Shown: positions 17,901-27,107 of the stretch, in pieces
Layout of the letters: the number at the start of each line of letters is the position of its first letter
Position numbering within the stretch: position 1 is the stretch's first letter
Assembly: GCA_021816965.1 (NCBI GenBank)
Contig: JAKAWU010000009.1
Span: forward strand, 1 to 34,584
Reading direction: 5' to 3'
From: Thermoplasmata archaeon
GTDB taxonomy: Archaea > Thermoplasmatota > Thermoplasmata > Thermoplasmatales > Thermoplasmataceae
Length of the DNA: 34,584 nt
Position numbers and translations under genes: made by a program
The notes under the pieces: generated by a model
What the model was told of the DNA's origin: nothing
The model's input: the letters and a program-made list of their open reading frames with translations, nothing else
The model's database searches: none

Positions 17901-19724
17901 TTATTTTTGAAGGAGTTTAACCTTCGCGTTATTTAATTTGCATATAGCTCGAATCACACCTAAGTGGGTGATTGCCTGTGGGAAATTTCCGATTGGTTCG
18001 TGTGTTTCCACATCCACTTCCTCAGAAAACAGATGAAGGTGGTTTCCGTAACCAACAAGTTTATTCAGTACTTTCTCAGCTTCATCCAGGTCTCCTATCT
18101 CTGTTAGGTATTCAACGTACCAGAATGACATCAGAAGGAATGCATTGTCTTTGCACGACAGGCCATCATCATTACTGTATCTCCTGAAAAGGTATCCATC
18201 GCTCATGAGTTCATCTTTTATTCTTTCCACTGTTTTAATCGCAATGGAATCATCCGGTGGAATAAATCCTGTAAGTGGAATCCTGATCAGGGAGCTGTCC
18301 ACATCCTCTGAGCCATAATACTGTGTAAAGGAACCTGTTTTCCAGTCAATTCCATTATCCATGATATTCTTCTTTATGATATCCCTGATCTTTTCCCAGT
18401 TTTCATAATTTCCATTGAACCCTAGCAACCTGCCAAGTTTTATGGCTCTGTCATACCCGAGCCAGCACATTATCTTGGAATATGTATAATGTCTTGGTTC
18501 TGTCCTGAATTCCCATATGCTTGAATCTGGAATATTCCATACATGCTCTATTTTCTCGAGCATTTCTACAACAAAATCCCACATGTATGAATTCACTATG
18601 CCACCTATTTCTGCAAGGTTGTAAATGGCATTGATAATCGATCCATATACATCCAACTGGAATTGATCTGAGGCAAGGTTTCCCATCCTCACAGGTGGAG
18701 AGTTCAAGTATCCACTGTAGTCTATGGATTTTTCCTTCAATTCGGAATTTCTGTCGACACCATAGAGCACCTTGATATCGCCCTGTGATTCGATAATATC
18801 CATCATGTCATAGAGATAGTTGGTTGACACATCTTTGAAGCCCATCATTGCAAGTGACTGTATTACATAAGATGTATCCCTGACCCATGAAAACCTGTAA
18901 TCCCAGTTCCTCTCTCCCCCAATGCATTCTGGCAGGCTTGATGTGGGTGCTGCTACCATCATTCCCGATGGATCATGGAATAATGATCTCAAAGTCAATG
19001 CCGACCTGAGGGCCACATCCTTCATGTATCCGTTATATGTGCTTTTAGAAGAGAATTCTTTCCAGTATTGAGCAGTCTCTTTGAGCCTCAATTCACATTT
19101 GTAATTCTCTATGGTATCATCTTCCCGCATTCCATAAGAAATCACCAAGAATATTTTTTCTCCCTTTTCAGTTTTCATATATCCTAACCCGTTGCTGTCT
19201 TTCCAGGCAATATCTATCGAACTGAACAGACCAACTGTTCTCCCGTTCTTGTTGAAAATTGCTTTTCTTGGACCAGGGCTGAATCTAATGGGGGAAAGCA
19301 TATAATCAAGGGTAGGACGAAATTTTATTTCAATTTCACATGTTTCATACGTTTCTATTATCCTGTGGAATTCTGGAAAATTTATGCTCGAATAGTTTGT
19401 AACAGGCATGAAATCTTTCATTGAGCATATTTTTTTATTCCCTGAAAAAAATTCTGTAATAAGTACCATTGTATCCTTTTCATAATGCTGGCTTGCATGG
19501 ACGTCTTTATGATTCTTCAGTTCAATATGAAAAGAACCACCTTTTTCACAATCAAGAATAGAATCAAAAATCGGATCTGAAGAAAAATTAGGGAGGCAAA
19601 GCCAGTCTACTGTCCCATCCATTCCCACCAAAGCTGCACTTCTGTTATTAGCGACAATTCCATGATTCTTTATTTTTACATATCCATTTTCCTTTATTTC
19701 ACCAAATTTAATACGCTCCGGCAT
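17901..19724 (-). CDS. Glycoside hydrolase family 15 (glucoamylase/trehalase-like)
   Basis: GH15 hallmarks: ALVGMDGTVDWLCLPNFSSDPIFDSIL and GGERNWDYRFSWVRDTSYVIQSL; 607 aa. Confidence 0.9.
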   Translation of the reverse strand: MPERIKFGEIKENGYVKIKNHGIVANNRSAALVGMDGTVDWLCLPNFSSDPIFDSILDCEKGGSFHIELKNHKDVHASQHYEKDTMVLITEFFSGNKKICSMKDFMPVTNYSSINFPEFHRIIETYETCEIEIKFRPTLDYMLSPIRFSPGPRKAIFNKNGRTVGLFSSIDIAWKDSNGLGYMKTEKGEKIFLVISYGMREDDTIENYKCELRLKETAQYWKEFSSKSTYNGYMKDVALRSALTLRSLFHDPSGMMVAAPTSSLPECIGGERNWDYRFSWVRDTSYVIQSLAMMGFKDVSTNYLYDMMDIIESQGDIKVLYGVDRNSELKEKSIDYSGYLNSPPVRMGNLASDQFQLDVYGSIINAIYNLAEIGGIVNSYMWDFVVEMLEKIEHVWNIPDSSIWEFRTEPRHYTYSKIMCWLGYDRAIKLGRLLGFNGNYENWEKIRDIIKKNIMDNGIDWKTGSFTQYYGSEDVDSSLIRIPLTGFIPPDDSIAIKTVERIKDELMSDGYLFRRYSNDDGLSCKDNAFLLMSFWYVEYLTEIGDLDEAEKVLNKLVGYGNHLHLFSEEVDVETHEPIGNFPQAITHLGVIRAICKLNNAKVKLLQK

Positions 19725-19825
19725 AATTTTTTATGCTCTCATGCATTATAAAAATTTTCTTATTTTTCCTTATTTTAGAATGCACAATGCAAAAATATTT
19801 TTATAATCTAATGATTACGGGAAGA

Positions 19826-19928
19826 CCCGGCTTAGCTCAGTTGGTAGAGCGACGGACTGTAGAGGGTAGTACGGTGTGTATAATCCGCCGTAATCCGTAG
19901 GTCTCTGGTTCAAATCCGGAAGCCGGGA
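19826..19928 (+). tRNA. tRNA-Tyr (GUA anticodon) with a ~30-nt intron after position 37
   Basis: Acceptor CCCGGCT/AGCCGGG; D arm TAGCTCAGTTGGTAGAGC; anticodon stem ACGGA/TCCGT with loop CT-GTA-G-[intron 19863-19892]-A; T arm TCTGG-TTCAAAT-CCGGA. Confidence 0.93.
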
Positions 19929-20118
19929 TTTTTCTTTTTGAAGGGGGGCCCCTTACCCGGAATAGTGATAAAAGTGGGCACAGTTATGGTATGAGGGAAT
20001 CCATTTATCAATCTCATGTTTTCAATTATACTGAAACTTCCCAAGGAAAGATGGTTTCTGGAAACAGGAAGACAATTCGGGGAAACACGACAGATGGTTA
20101 TGGGTTATGATGTTACAT

Positions 20119-20191
20119 GGTTCAATGAATACATGCCTGTGTGCACGGGAATGTCAGCAACAATACCTTTCCTGCAGGGAGAGGTAGTTGA
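20119..20191 (+). mobile_element. Degenerate IS605-like right-end copy (copy B)
   Basis: GGTTCAATGAATACATGCCTGTG...AGCAACAA...CAGGGAGAGGTAGTTGA aligns with 20952-21025. Confidence 0.55.
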
Positions 20192-20359
20192 AAGTGCCTG
20201 ATTATTGATATTTCATATAGACTCTGTTGTTTTGAAGCATAGTAATAACTGAATACAAATATCTTTCATAGGATTTCAATCAATTATGCGAGAATTTCTC
20301 CCGCAAAGGAAGAGGAATATTAAAATTGTATAATCTGTTTCTTTTGTGATGAAATCGTT

Positions 20360-20623
20360 TTGATTTTAAAACTTAAAGTTGGAAAAAATTGATATGTAAT
20401 AATCCCAAAGGCCATAAGAGAAGCTGCAGGAGTGGAGGAAGGGGATGAATTGATTGTTACACTGAATGATGGAATAACACTGACACCTGCTAAGAGATTC
20501 AACAGGGAGGCCTTTGAAAAAGCAGCCGAGAAACATAGAAGAACAATTTTCTCTCTCAGGGATGCAACATATCCTGTATCTCACGAAGTTTCAAATTATT
20601 CAATGGAGGATGAATCTGACTAA
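20360..20623 (+). pseudogene. vapB: AbrB/SpoVT-type VapB antitoxin with in-frame stop
   Basis: Frame reads LILKLKVGKN*YVIIPKAIREAAGVEEGDELIVTLNDGITLTPAKRF; TGA at 20390-20392 sits where this family usually has Gly (GGA), one substitution away. Confidence 0.8.
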
Positions 20624-20660
20624 CCTGTTCATCGATACCAATCTCCTGGTTTATCTGATG
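20610..20660 (+). pseudogene. vapC: 5' fragment of PIN-domain VapC toxin gene
   Basis: MNLTNLFIDTNLLVYLM, first PIN aspartate motif; interrupted at 20658-20661. Confidence 0.8.
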
Positions 20661-21025
20661 TGAGCGTGAAGACCCCTTGACCTGGAAAGGTGATGAATGC
20701 GAACCTTCTAATAATCCCATTCAATGAATGTTCTGTCCACACCTGAAATGGTAAGGCACTCTCCTGAAGAGTAAGACGGTTAAGTTAGATAGTTCGCAAG
20801 AACACATTGGTTACAGCGGCATTTTCTCCATAAGTAGAAGGGATACACGCCTCAAGACCTCTGCTGGAACCAGGCTGTGGAGCAGTGCCCGAAAGGGATA
20901 ATGAATAGTCTCCTTCCCCTGGCAGGGGAATGTCAATCAGCCAATCGTTGCGGTTCGATGAATCCATGCCCACGGGCATGAGGGAGACCAGCAGCAAGCC
21001 ACTTCGTCAGGGAGGGGTAGTTGAC
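20658..21025 (+). mobile_element. 368-bp non-autonomous IS605-like element (copy A) inserted in vapC
   Basis: Flanked by ATG at 20658 and ATG at 21026; removing 368 bp restores the PIN reading frame. 3' end GGTTCGATGAATCCATGCCCACGGGCATG...CAGGGAGGGGTAGTTGAC shared with copy B. No full tnpA/tnpB inside. Confidence 0.7.
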
Positions 21026-21243
21026 ATGAATACTCCAGGAAAGGATTATGACAAGTATATCTCTTATTATGAAGATCAATTGAGAGACAACAGGTTGTAT
21101 ATTAACATAATTGTGCTTGACGAACTGTTATACATCAGTCAGAGTAAATACAAGATTCCATACGGGGATACCTTTGAATTCATTGAGTCAATGATTCTAC
21201 CTTTTGTTAATATGATTCCACTGGATCAGGAAGATTACGGAAT
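21026..21243 (+). pseudogene. vapC: 3' fragment of VapC, missing the C-terminal PIN region
   Basis: MNTPGKDYDKYISYYEDQLRDNRLYINIIVLDELLYISQSKYKIPYGDTFEFIESMILPFVNMIPLDQEDYG; PIN similarity ends where the convergent methyltransferase gene begins. Confidence 0.75.
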
Positions 21244-21981
21244 ATTCGCTTTCAGGAAATCAATTCTCTTTTTTGCAATTTCATAATATTCAGTATTTTT
21301 TTCAATACCTATGGAGTTCCTTTTAAGTGACTCTGCTACAACAGAGGTTGTTCCGCTGCCAAGAAACGGATCTAAAATCGTGTCACCTTCTTTTGAGGAA
21401 GATAAGATTATCCTTTCAAGGAGGGCAATTGGTTTCTGTGTCGGGTGCTCACCAAATTCTTTTTCTTTTTTTGGAGTTAAAGGTATTTCCCAGACATTTC
21501 TCATCTGTTTCCCATTATTCATTCTCTTCATTTCTTCATAATTGAAGATCCATCTCTCTCTTGAATCATTTTTCACACTCCATATGAGATGTTCAGTGCT
21601 TTCAGTGAACATTCTGCAGGTAATATTCGGCTGGGCATTTGGTTTGAACCATACTATACTGTTATTTATCTTCACATTCAGGTGCTGGAGGATGAAACCT
21701 ATCTGGTATATATTGTGAAATGACCCACTCACCCAGAAACTTCCTCCACTTTTCAGGGTTCTGAGCGATTCGGATATCCAGTCAAGATTAAACTTAAAAA
21801 GATCATCTTTCTTGAAAATATCCCATGTTTCCTGTAAGGTGATGTGTTTGCTGTATTTCCATCCCAGCCCATTTTTCTTTGCCAGCCCATAGGGTGGATC
21901 AGCATATATAATATCAACTGAGGAATCTGGGATTTCTTTCAATATTTCCAGGCAATCGCCAAGATAAAGTTCATGATTCAT
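21235..21981 (-). CDS. DNA adenine-N6 methyltransferase, beta-class order (DPPY before FLGSGTT)
   Basis: DIIYADPPYG at N-term; HPTQKPIALLERIILSSSKEGDTILDPFLGSGTTSVVAESLKRNSIGIE. Confidence 0.92.
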   Translation of the reverse strand: MNHELYLGDCLEILKEIPDSSVDIIYADPPYGLAKKNGLGWKYSKHITLQETWDIFKKDDLFKFNLDWISESLRTLKSGGSFWVSGSFHNIYQIGFILQHLNVKINNSIVWFKPNAQPNITCRMFTESTEHLIWSVKNDSRERWIFNYEEMKRMNNGKQMRNVWEIPLTPKKEKEFGEHPTQKPIALLERIILSSSKEGDTILDPFLGSGTTSVVAESLKRNSIGIEKNTEYYEIAKKRIDFLKANIP

Positions 21982-22090
21982 TTTTCATGCTCCGGATTTA
22001 ATTTGTATCTCATGCTTTGATATAAAGGGTTTCTCATTGGGGATATAAGTAATTACTGAACAAATGACTGAAGAGAAATCGCACATAAAA

Positions 22091-22678
22091 TTACACTAAT
22101 TGTAAAATCTCTGATATTTCCGTGATTTTTTTATCATAAACTTTAATATCTCTCTCAATGCCGTGAGTCACCAGTATTGCTTTCATTCCCATTTTCATGG
22201 CTGGAATCATGTCATTAACTGAATCACCAACAACAATGGTATTGTCTTTTCCTGTTTTCATCCTGCTTAGAGCCAGTTCATAAGGTTCAGTGGACGGTTT
22301 TCCATAAATAACATCATCTATTGTGATAATTTTCTCCTGTTCAACCGGAAGAAGGGAAACGAATGATCTTCTTGACGATGTGACAATCATCCATTGTACT
22401 TTTGTTTCATCCAGTTTGTTCAACGTTGGCCAGACATCTTCAAAGAATGCATTGGCATGTATCTTTTCCCTGAATATCTCCTCCTCATCATGTTCTATTT
22501 TTTCAGGTGTATTACAGAAATAGGATGCTAGCACAAGTCCCGGAATACCAATCAATGGTTTGATTTCTTCAACATTAACCTGAACATTATTCATTTTGAA
22601 TGCAGAATACCATGATTCCACCCTAAGGGAAAAGGAATCAAGTAGTGTTCCATCAAGATCAAATATAATACCATTCAT
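22091..22678 (-). CDS. HAD-superfamily hydrolase (phosphoglycolate-phosphatase-like)
   Basis: IIFDLDGTLLDS, VTSSRR, GDSVNDMIPAMKMGMKAILVTHG. Confidence 0.9.
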   Translation of the reverse strand: MNGIIFDLDGTLLDSFSLRVESWYSAFKMNNVQVNVEEIKPLIGIPGLVLASYFCNTPEKIEHDEEEIFREKIHANAFFEDVWPTLNKLDETKVQWMIVTSSRRSFVSLLPVEQEKIITIDDVIYGKPSTEPYELALSRMKTGKDNTIVVGDSVNDMIPAMKMGMKAILVTHGIERDIKVYDKKITEISEILQLV

Positions 22679-22682
22679 TCTT

Positions 22683-23387
22683 TCAGTATATCTGTCTTCC
22701 CTTTATCTTTTTATCTTCCAGAAGAGGATATTCATGTCCTGCACAGACTGAGCATCCTGGATTTATATCGATTCTAATCCTTTCAACAGACATTTTGCCA
22801 AATTCAATAAACATAAGATCACCAGATACCTGTTTGCCTGAAAGGAATGATGCAATCATGGAAGTGGACAATACGGACACTCCCTGAGGGGCATAAGGTT
22901 CCACACTGTCATAATGGCAGTTCATGGGAATCAGGTTGCGTCCATTTATCATGCATCCAAGACATGAAGTTTTTTCAGGAAATATGAACTTGATCTGTCC
23001 CATATCACCATAACTCGCAGTCATTATCCATGGAATTCCTTTTTTCACAGAGTATTCATTTATAAGTTCTCTAGTCCTGATAGAATCAGTTCCATCCAGC
23101 ACAATATCCGACCCAGAAAGAATTTCTTCAATGTTGTATGAATCAAGGTAAAAATTATAAGAGACAACATTTTTCAATCCATTCAATTCTTCAATTTTAT
23201 TCCTGCATGTTTCTGCCTTGTTGAATCCCAGATCATTTCTCGAATAGAGGCTCTGTCTTCCAAGATCAGTCTCGGATATGGTGTCACCGTCTATAACGGA
23301 TATCTGTTCAAATCCCATAGATGACAAAACCTGGGCAGCAAGAAGACCATTTCCCCCACAACCTACAATGCTGATTTTACCTTTCAA
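22683..23387 (-). CDS. ThiF/MoeB/HesA-type E1-like adenylyltransferase
   Basis: GCGGNGLLAAQVLSSMGFEQISVIDGDTISETDLGRQSLY; DGTDSIRTRELIN; CLGC...CSVC zinc-binding pairs. Confidence 0.88.
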   Translation of the reverse strand: MKGKISIVGCGGNGLLAAQVLSSMGFEQISVIDGDTISETDLGRQSLYSRNDLGFNKAETCRNKIEELNGLKNVVSYNFYLDSYNIEEILSGSDIVLDGTDSIRTRELINEYSVKKGIPWIMTASYGDMGQIKFIFPEKTSCLGCMINGRNLIPMNCHYDSVEPYAPQGVSVLSTSMIASFLSGKQVSGDLMFIEFGKMSVERIRIDINPGCSVCAGHEYPLLEDKKIKGRQIY

Positions 23388-23437
23388 TCATTTAAAGTAA
23401 TGAGCAATGAATAAATATAGATTAAGGTTAGCCAACC

Positions 23438-24454
23438 ATGGAAGCAGCAGTCCTGAATGGCATTGGAAAAGAACTGGAAATGGAGGAACGTGAAATTCCC
23501 ACTCCTGAGGGAAATGAAATACTTATCAAACAGAAGTTCACCGGAATATGCTACAGGGACATCCTTACAAAGGAAGGGTTTTTCCCAAGAGTATCTCTGC
23601 CAATGATTCCGGGGCATGAACTATCAGGAACGATTGTGAAAATTGGAGCAGATGTGGAATACTTCAAAGAGGGAGACCGCGTTTCATCCCTGATCTATGT
23701 CCCGTGTGGACACTGCGAAAATTGTATTTCTGGGAATGAAAATCTCTGCGCATTCAAGAAAACAATGGGGGAGAATATACAGGGAACTTACAGGGAGTAT
23801 GTATCGATTAACCAAAGGGCACTTGTGAAGGTTCAACAAGGCGTTCCTGAAGAGCTTGCAACAATTGCAGCATGCGTTACTGGCATGGCAACGCATGCGC
23901 TGGATTCAGTGGCAGGAATATCACCAGGTAAGAGGGTATTGATAACAGGTGCGGGAGGTGGAGTGGGTTCACATGCAATCCAGATTGCCAGGGCATATGG
24001 TGCGGAGGTTACAGCAGTAACAAGTTCGCAGTGGAAATCTGATGAACTTTACAAACTTGGTGCAGATCATGTGATCATTGCTTCAGATTCCTTTAGCAAA
24101 GATCTTAAAGGAATATGGTCAGAAGGTGCAAATATTGTAATGGAAAATACCGGAAGCGCCACATTTAAGGAATCATTCAGGTCACTAGCTTTTGGCGGAA
24201 AGATGGTTGTGCCAGGAAACCTTTCTCCAGCATCACCAGAAATTCCTCTCGGAATACTGATCCTTAAGGGGAATACTGTTGCAGGTAGTATTTCTTCCAC
24301 AAGAAATGACATGGAAAAAGCACTTCTATTATCTCTCAAAGGAAAAATTAAACCAGTGATCTGGGATAAGATTGGTCTGAAAGATGTTAACACAGCATTG
24401 AAAAATATAAAGGAAAAAAAGAATGTGGGAAGGGTTCTGATAAAATTCTCATAA
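23438..24454 (+). CDS. Zinc-type alcohol dehydrogenase / MDR oxidoreductase
   Basis: GHELSGTIVKIG, structural-zinc CGHCENCISGNENLC, GAGGGVGSHAIQIA Rossmann motif. Confidence 0.9.
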   Translation: MEAAVLNGIGKELEMEEREIPTPEGNEILIKQKFTGICYRDILTKEGFFPRVSLPMIPGHELSGTIVKIGADVEYFKEGDRVSSLIYVPCGHCENCISGNENLCAFKKTMGENIQGTYREYVSINQRALVKVQQGVPEELATIAACVTGMATHALDSVAGISPGKRVLITGAGGGVGSHAIQIARAYGAEVTAVTSSQWKSDELYKLGADHVIIASDSFSKDLKGIWSEGANIVMENTGSATFKESFRSLAFGGKMVVPGNLSPASPEIPLGILILKGNTVAGSISSTRNDMEKALLLSLKGKIKPVIWDKIGLKDVNTALKNIKEKKNVGRVLIKFS

Positions 24455-24457
24455 ATC

Positions 24458-25132
24458 CTAGATCTGCCACATGGATCCTGCAAACATAAAACTTGCATTA
24501 TTCATCTGGCTCGAAGTAATGGCAAGGTTTCCGAAAAGGGACACATTGCCTGATATCATGTTTGACTGGGTTGCGGGTGTCATGTTCCCAACGAACTCAT
24601 TTCCAACATATATTGCAACATAGAAGAACTGTGAAACTATTGGTAGAAGATTAGTCATCACCAGTTTATATTTTCCAGAATTGTTCACATCAAAAAGCTG
24701 TGCACTGCTGAAAAATGGAGGGATGATAGCAGAGTAATTTTTATTCGAAGTGGAAATATTAAATCCGCCCATCAGTTCAGAAATTACAATGTTCATAAAA
24801 AGTGAAAAGTCACTCATGGGCCAACCATTGTTCTGGAATTGTGTCATATTTGCAGGAATTGTAAAATTGCCTAAAAGGCTGGATTCTGGATTGACAGTAA
24901 ATTTATTATTCATCACCATCACAGTGGATGGAAGGAATCCGGAATTTGAGCCGTTCACCTTCATCACGGCATACGCTGTACCATTTCCACTTACGATAAG
25001 ATGAGAGAAATCCACTTCAAGTGATTTGAGATCATTTTCAGTGGTGATATAGACAGACGAGGCTGAAATGACCAGAAAAGTGGCAAGTGCTGCAAAAGCG
25101 GTGATAAATATGGTCTTTCCTAACTTCACCAT
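24458..25132 (-). CDS. Hypothetical secreted/membrane-anchored protein
   Basis: N-terminal hydrophobic segment TIFITAFAALATFLVISASSVYI, then an Asn/Ser-rich extracellular-type region. Confidence 0.6.
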   Translation of the reverse strand: MVKLGKTIFITAFAALATFLVISASSVYITTENDLKSLEVDFSHLIVSGNGTAYAVMKVNGSNSGFLPSTVMVMNNKFTVNPESSLLGNFTIPANMTQFQNNGWPMSDFSLFMNIVISELMGGFNISTSNKNYSAIIPPFFSSAQLFDVNNSGKYKLVMTNLLPIVSQFFYVAIYVGNEFVGNMTPATQSNMISGNVSLFGNLAITSSQMNNASFMFAGSMWQI

Positions 25133-25260
25133 ATAAATATAATTAAATCATGATTAATTAATTTTGCCTGTTTATTTTGAAAAAAATAACTGATACACCG
25201 TGTATTCGATAAGAACCTTTTTACAGAAATCCTTTATATTTGAGTAACAATTATTGATAC

Positions 25261-26307
25261 ATGTCAGGTGAATTGTCAGATAATGTTTCAAATTACGGTG
25301 AATTGATGAATAAAGATAAATACGTTATAGAAACAGATAAATTGGCAAAAACTTATCGTGGAGGAATAAAGGCAGTCAAAGGCATAGACATGAAAATACA
25401 GAAGGGACAGATCTACGGATTTCTTGGCCCTAATGGGGCTGGCAAAACTACCACAATCAAGATGCTTTCCACGTCAATAAAGCCCACGTCCGGCTCTGCC
25501 AGGGTCATGGGTTATGATATTTCAGCCGATTCGATGAAAGTAAGAAAGGAAATTGGTGTAGTCCCTCAGGACCTTACAACTGATGAGGATCTAAAGGGAA
25601 TTGAAAATCTTGAACTGGTGGCAAGGTTCTATGATGTTCCTCCACGAGAAGCACGAAGAAAGGCGGAAGAACTTCTGGATCTTGTAGATCTCAAGGAATT
25701 TGGAGATAAATACGTGGGCACATACTCAGGTGGAATGAGAAAACGCCTCGAACTGATTGTTGGACTCATACATAATCCAAAGGTCCTTTTCCTTGATGAA
25801 CCAACTCTTGGGCTCGATGTCCAGACAAGAACTAAAATGTGGGAGTATATCAGGAAAGTGAAGGAAGAGTTTGGAATGACCATTGTTCTCACAAGCCATT
25901 ATTTGGAGGAAGTGGATGAACTTGCGGATATTATCTCAATCATAGATCATGGCCAGATCATTGTTACTGGAACACCTGAAGAGTTAAAGAACAGTCTTCA
26001 GGGTGATATAATTGAAGCCACATTTTCTGATTCTACGCAATCAAAAAAATTTGGGGAATACAGCAAAAGCATTGATGTGACATATCCAAGGGATAATGTT
26101 GTAAGGATGAAAGTTAAGGATTCTGATCGGGAAGTTCCCCATATTATGAAATATATGTCTGATAACAACCTTTCCCCTATTAGATTCAATATAAGCAAAC
26201 CATCTCTTGACCAGGTTTTCCTCGATTACACTGGCAGGGAAATCAGGGAGGAGGAAGCAGGAGACACAAGAAAGGTACAAATGAATATGAGGAGATTGAG
26301 AAAATGA
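25261..26307 (+). CDS. ABC transporter ATP-binding protein (DrrA-like)
   Basis: Walker A GPNGAGKTTT, signature YSGGMRKRLEL, Walker B LFLDEPTLGLD. Confidence 0.92.
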   Translation: MSGELSDNVSNYGELMNKDKYVIETDKLAKTYRGGIKAVKGIDMKIQKGQIYGFLGPNGAGKTTTIKMLSTSIKPTSGSARVMGYDISADSMKVRKEIGVVPQDLTTDEDLKGIENLELVARFYDVPPREARRKAEELLDLVDLKEFGDKYVGTYSGGMRKRLELIVGLIHNPKVLFLDEPTLGLDVQTRTKMWEYIRKVKEEFGMTIVLTSHYLEEVDELADIISIIDHGQIIVTGTPEELKNSLQGDIIEATFSDSTQSKKFGEYSKSIDVTYPRDNVVRMKVKDSDREVPHIMKYMSDNNLSPIRFNISKPSLDQVFLDYTGREIREEEAGDTRKVQMNMRRLRK

Positions 26308-27107
26308 GCGGCCTACTACCACTTACCGGAAGGGAGCTGAAGAAATGGTACAGAAACATGGTATTTTTCATCACCGGTCTTCTGCAACCTATATTCTGGA
26401 TTGCATTATTTGGCAGTGCATTTGATATTGCCAAGTTTCTACCTACTGCTGCTTTGAAAAATACCTTTGGAACTACAAGTTACATAACATTCATCATTGG
26501 CGGAGTGCTCACGACTACCAGCCTTTTCACGGCAATGTTTTCTGGAACAAGCATCATTTTTGATAGAAGGCTTGGAAATATGGCAAGATTTCTAGTATCA
26601 CCAATTCACAGAAGTTCCATAGTTTTTGCAAAAGTTCTCTCTACTACAGTCAGGATACTGGTTCAGGCAGTTATTCTCATAGGAGTCGCATTCATAATTC
26701 CAAATGGTCTTATTCTTTCCAACGGAATGAGTTTATTTGGCCTTTTCATAATTTCTGCAGCTCTCATAATGGTTGCTTTTTCATTTTCTTCCATATTCAG
26801 TATAATTGCAATCAGATTGAAAAGACAGGAAACTATTTTCGGGATAATAAATCTTATAAATCTCCCTCTCCTTTTTGCAAGCTATGCCTTATTTCCTCCC
26901 AGTTTCATGCCATCCTGGCTCAGGAATGTGGCAGCATACAACCCTGTATCATGGTCATCCCAGGCGATCAGGAATGTGATCCTTAATGGAACACTTACCG
27001 GTTCAGTTCTGAGCACAACACTGGAATACATGCTCTACCTGCTTCTTTTGACTATTTTCATGCTTGTTCTTGTTTATTTTGTATCTGAAAAAGAGATAAG
27101 AGATTGA
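26304..27107 (+). CDS. ABC-2 type transporter permease
   Basis: ~6 TM segments, ABC-2 layout; ATGA overlap with the ATPase gene. Confidence 0.88.
   Translation: MSGLLPLTGRELKKWYRNMVFFITGLLQPIFWIALFGSAFDIAKFLPTAALKNTFGTTSYITFIIGGVLTTTSLFTAMFSGTSIIFDRRLGNMARFLVSPIHRSSIVFAKVLSTTVRILVQAVILIGVAFIIPNGLILSNGMSLFGLFIISAALIMVAFSFSSIFSIIAIRLKRQETIFGIINLINLPLLFASYALFPPSFMPSWLRNVAAYNPVSWSSQAIRNVILNGTLTGSVLSTTLEYMLYLLLLTIFMLVLVYFVSEKEIRD

Noticed and set aside
19938-19955. GAAGGGGGGCCCCTTAC palindrome after tRNA-Tyr as a terminator hairpin
   Set aside because: No loop and no following T-run of the expected form; intrinsic hairpin terminators are not the archaeal norm.
20284-20315. TATGCGAGAATTTCTCCCGCAAAGGAAGAGG, similar to the LE of the intact IS element (ATAAGCGAGTGGGAATTCCCCTTTCGCAAGAGAGG)
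   Set aside because: Only partial, gapped similarity and no clear hairpin; may be an LE relic, but not supportable by eye.
20785-20997. Minus-strand 70-aa ORF in the vapC insertion
   Set aside because: Antisense to the conserved RE block; no protein signature.
20930-21286. 118-aa plus-strand ORF as an independent gene
   Set aside because: It is a chimera of element 3' end plus vapC remainder, then reading through the methyltransferase tail.
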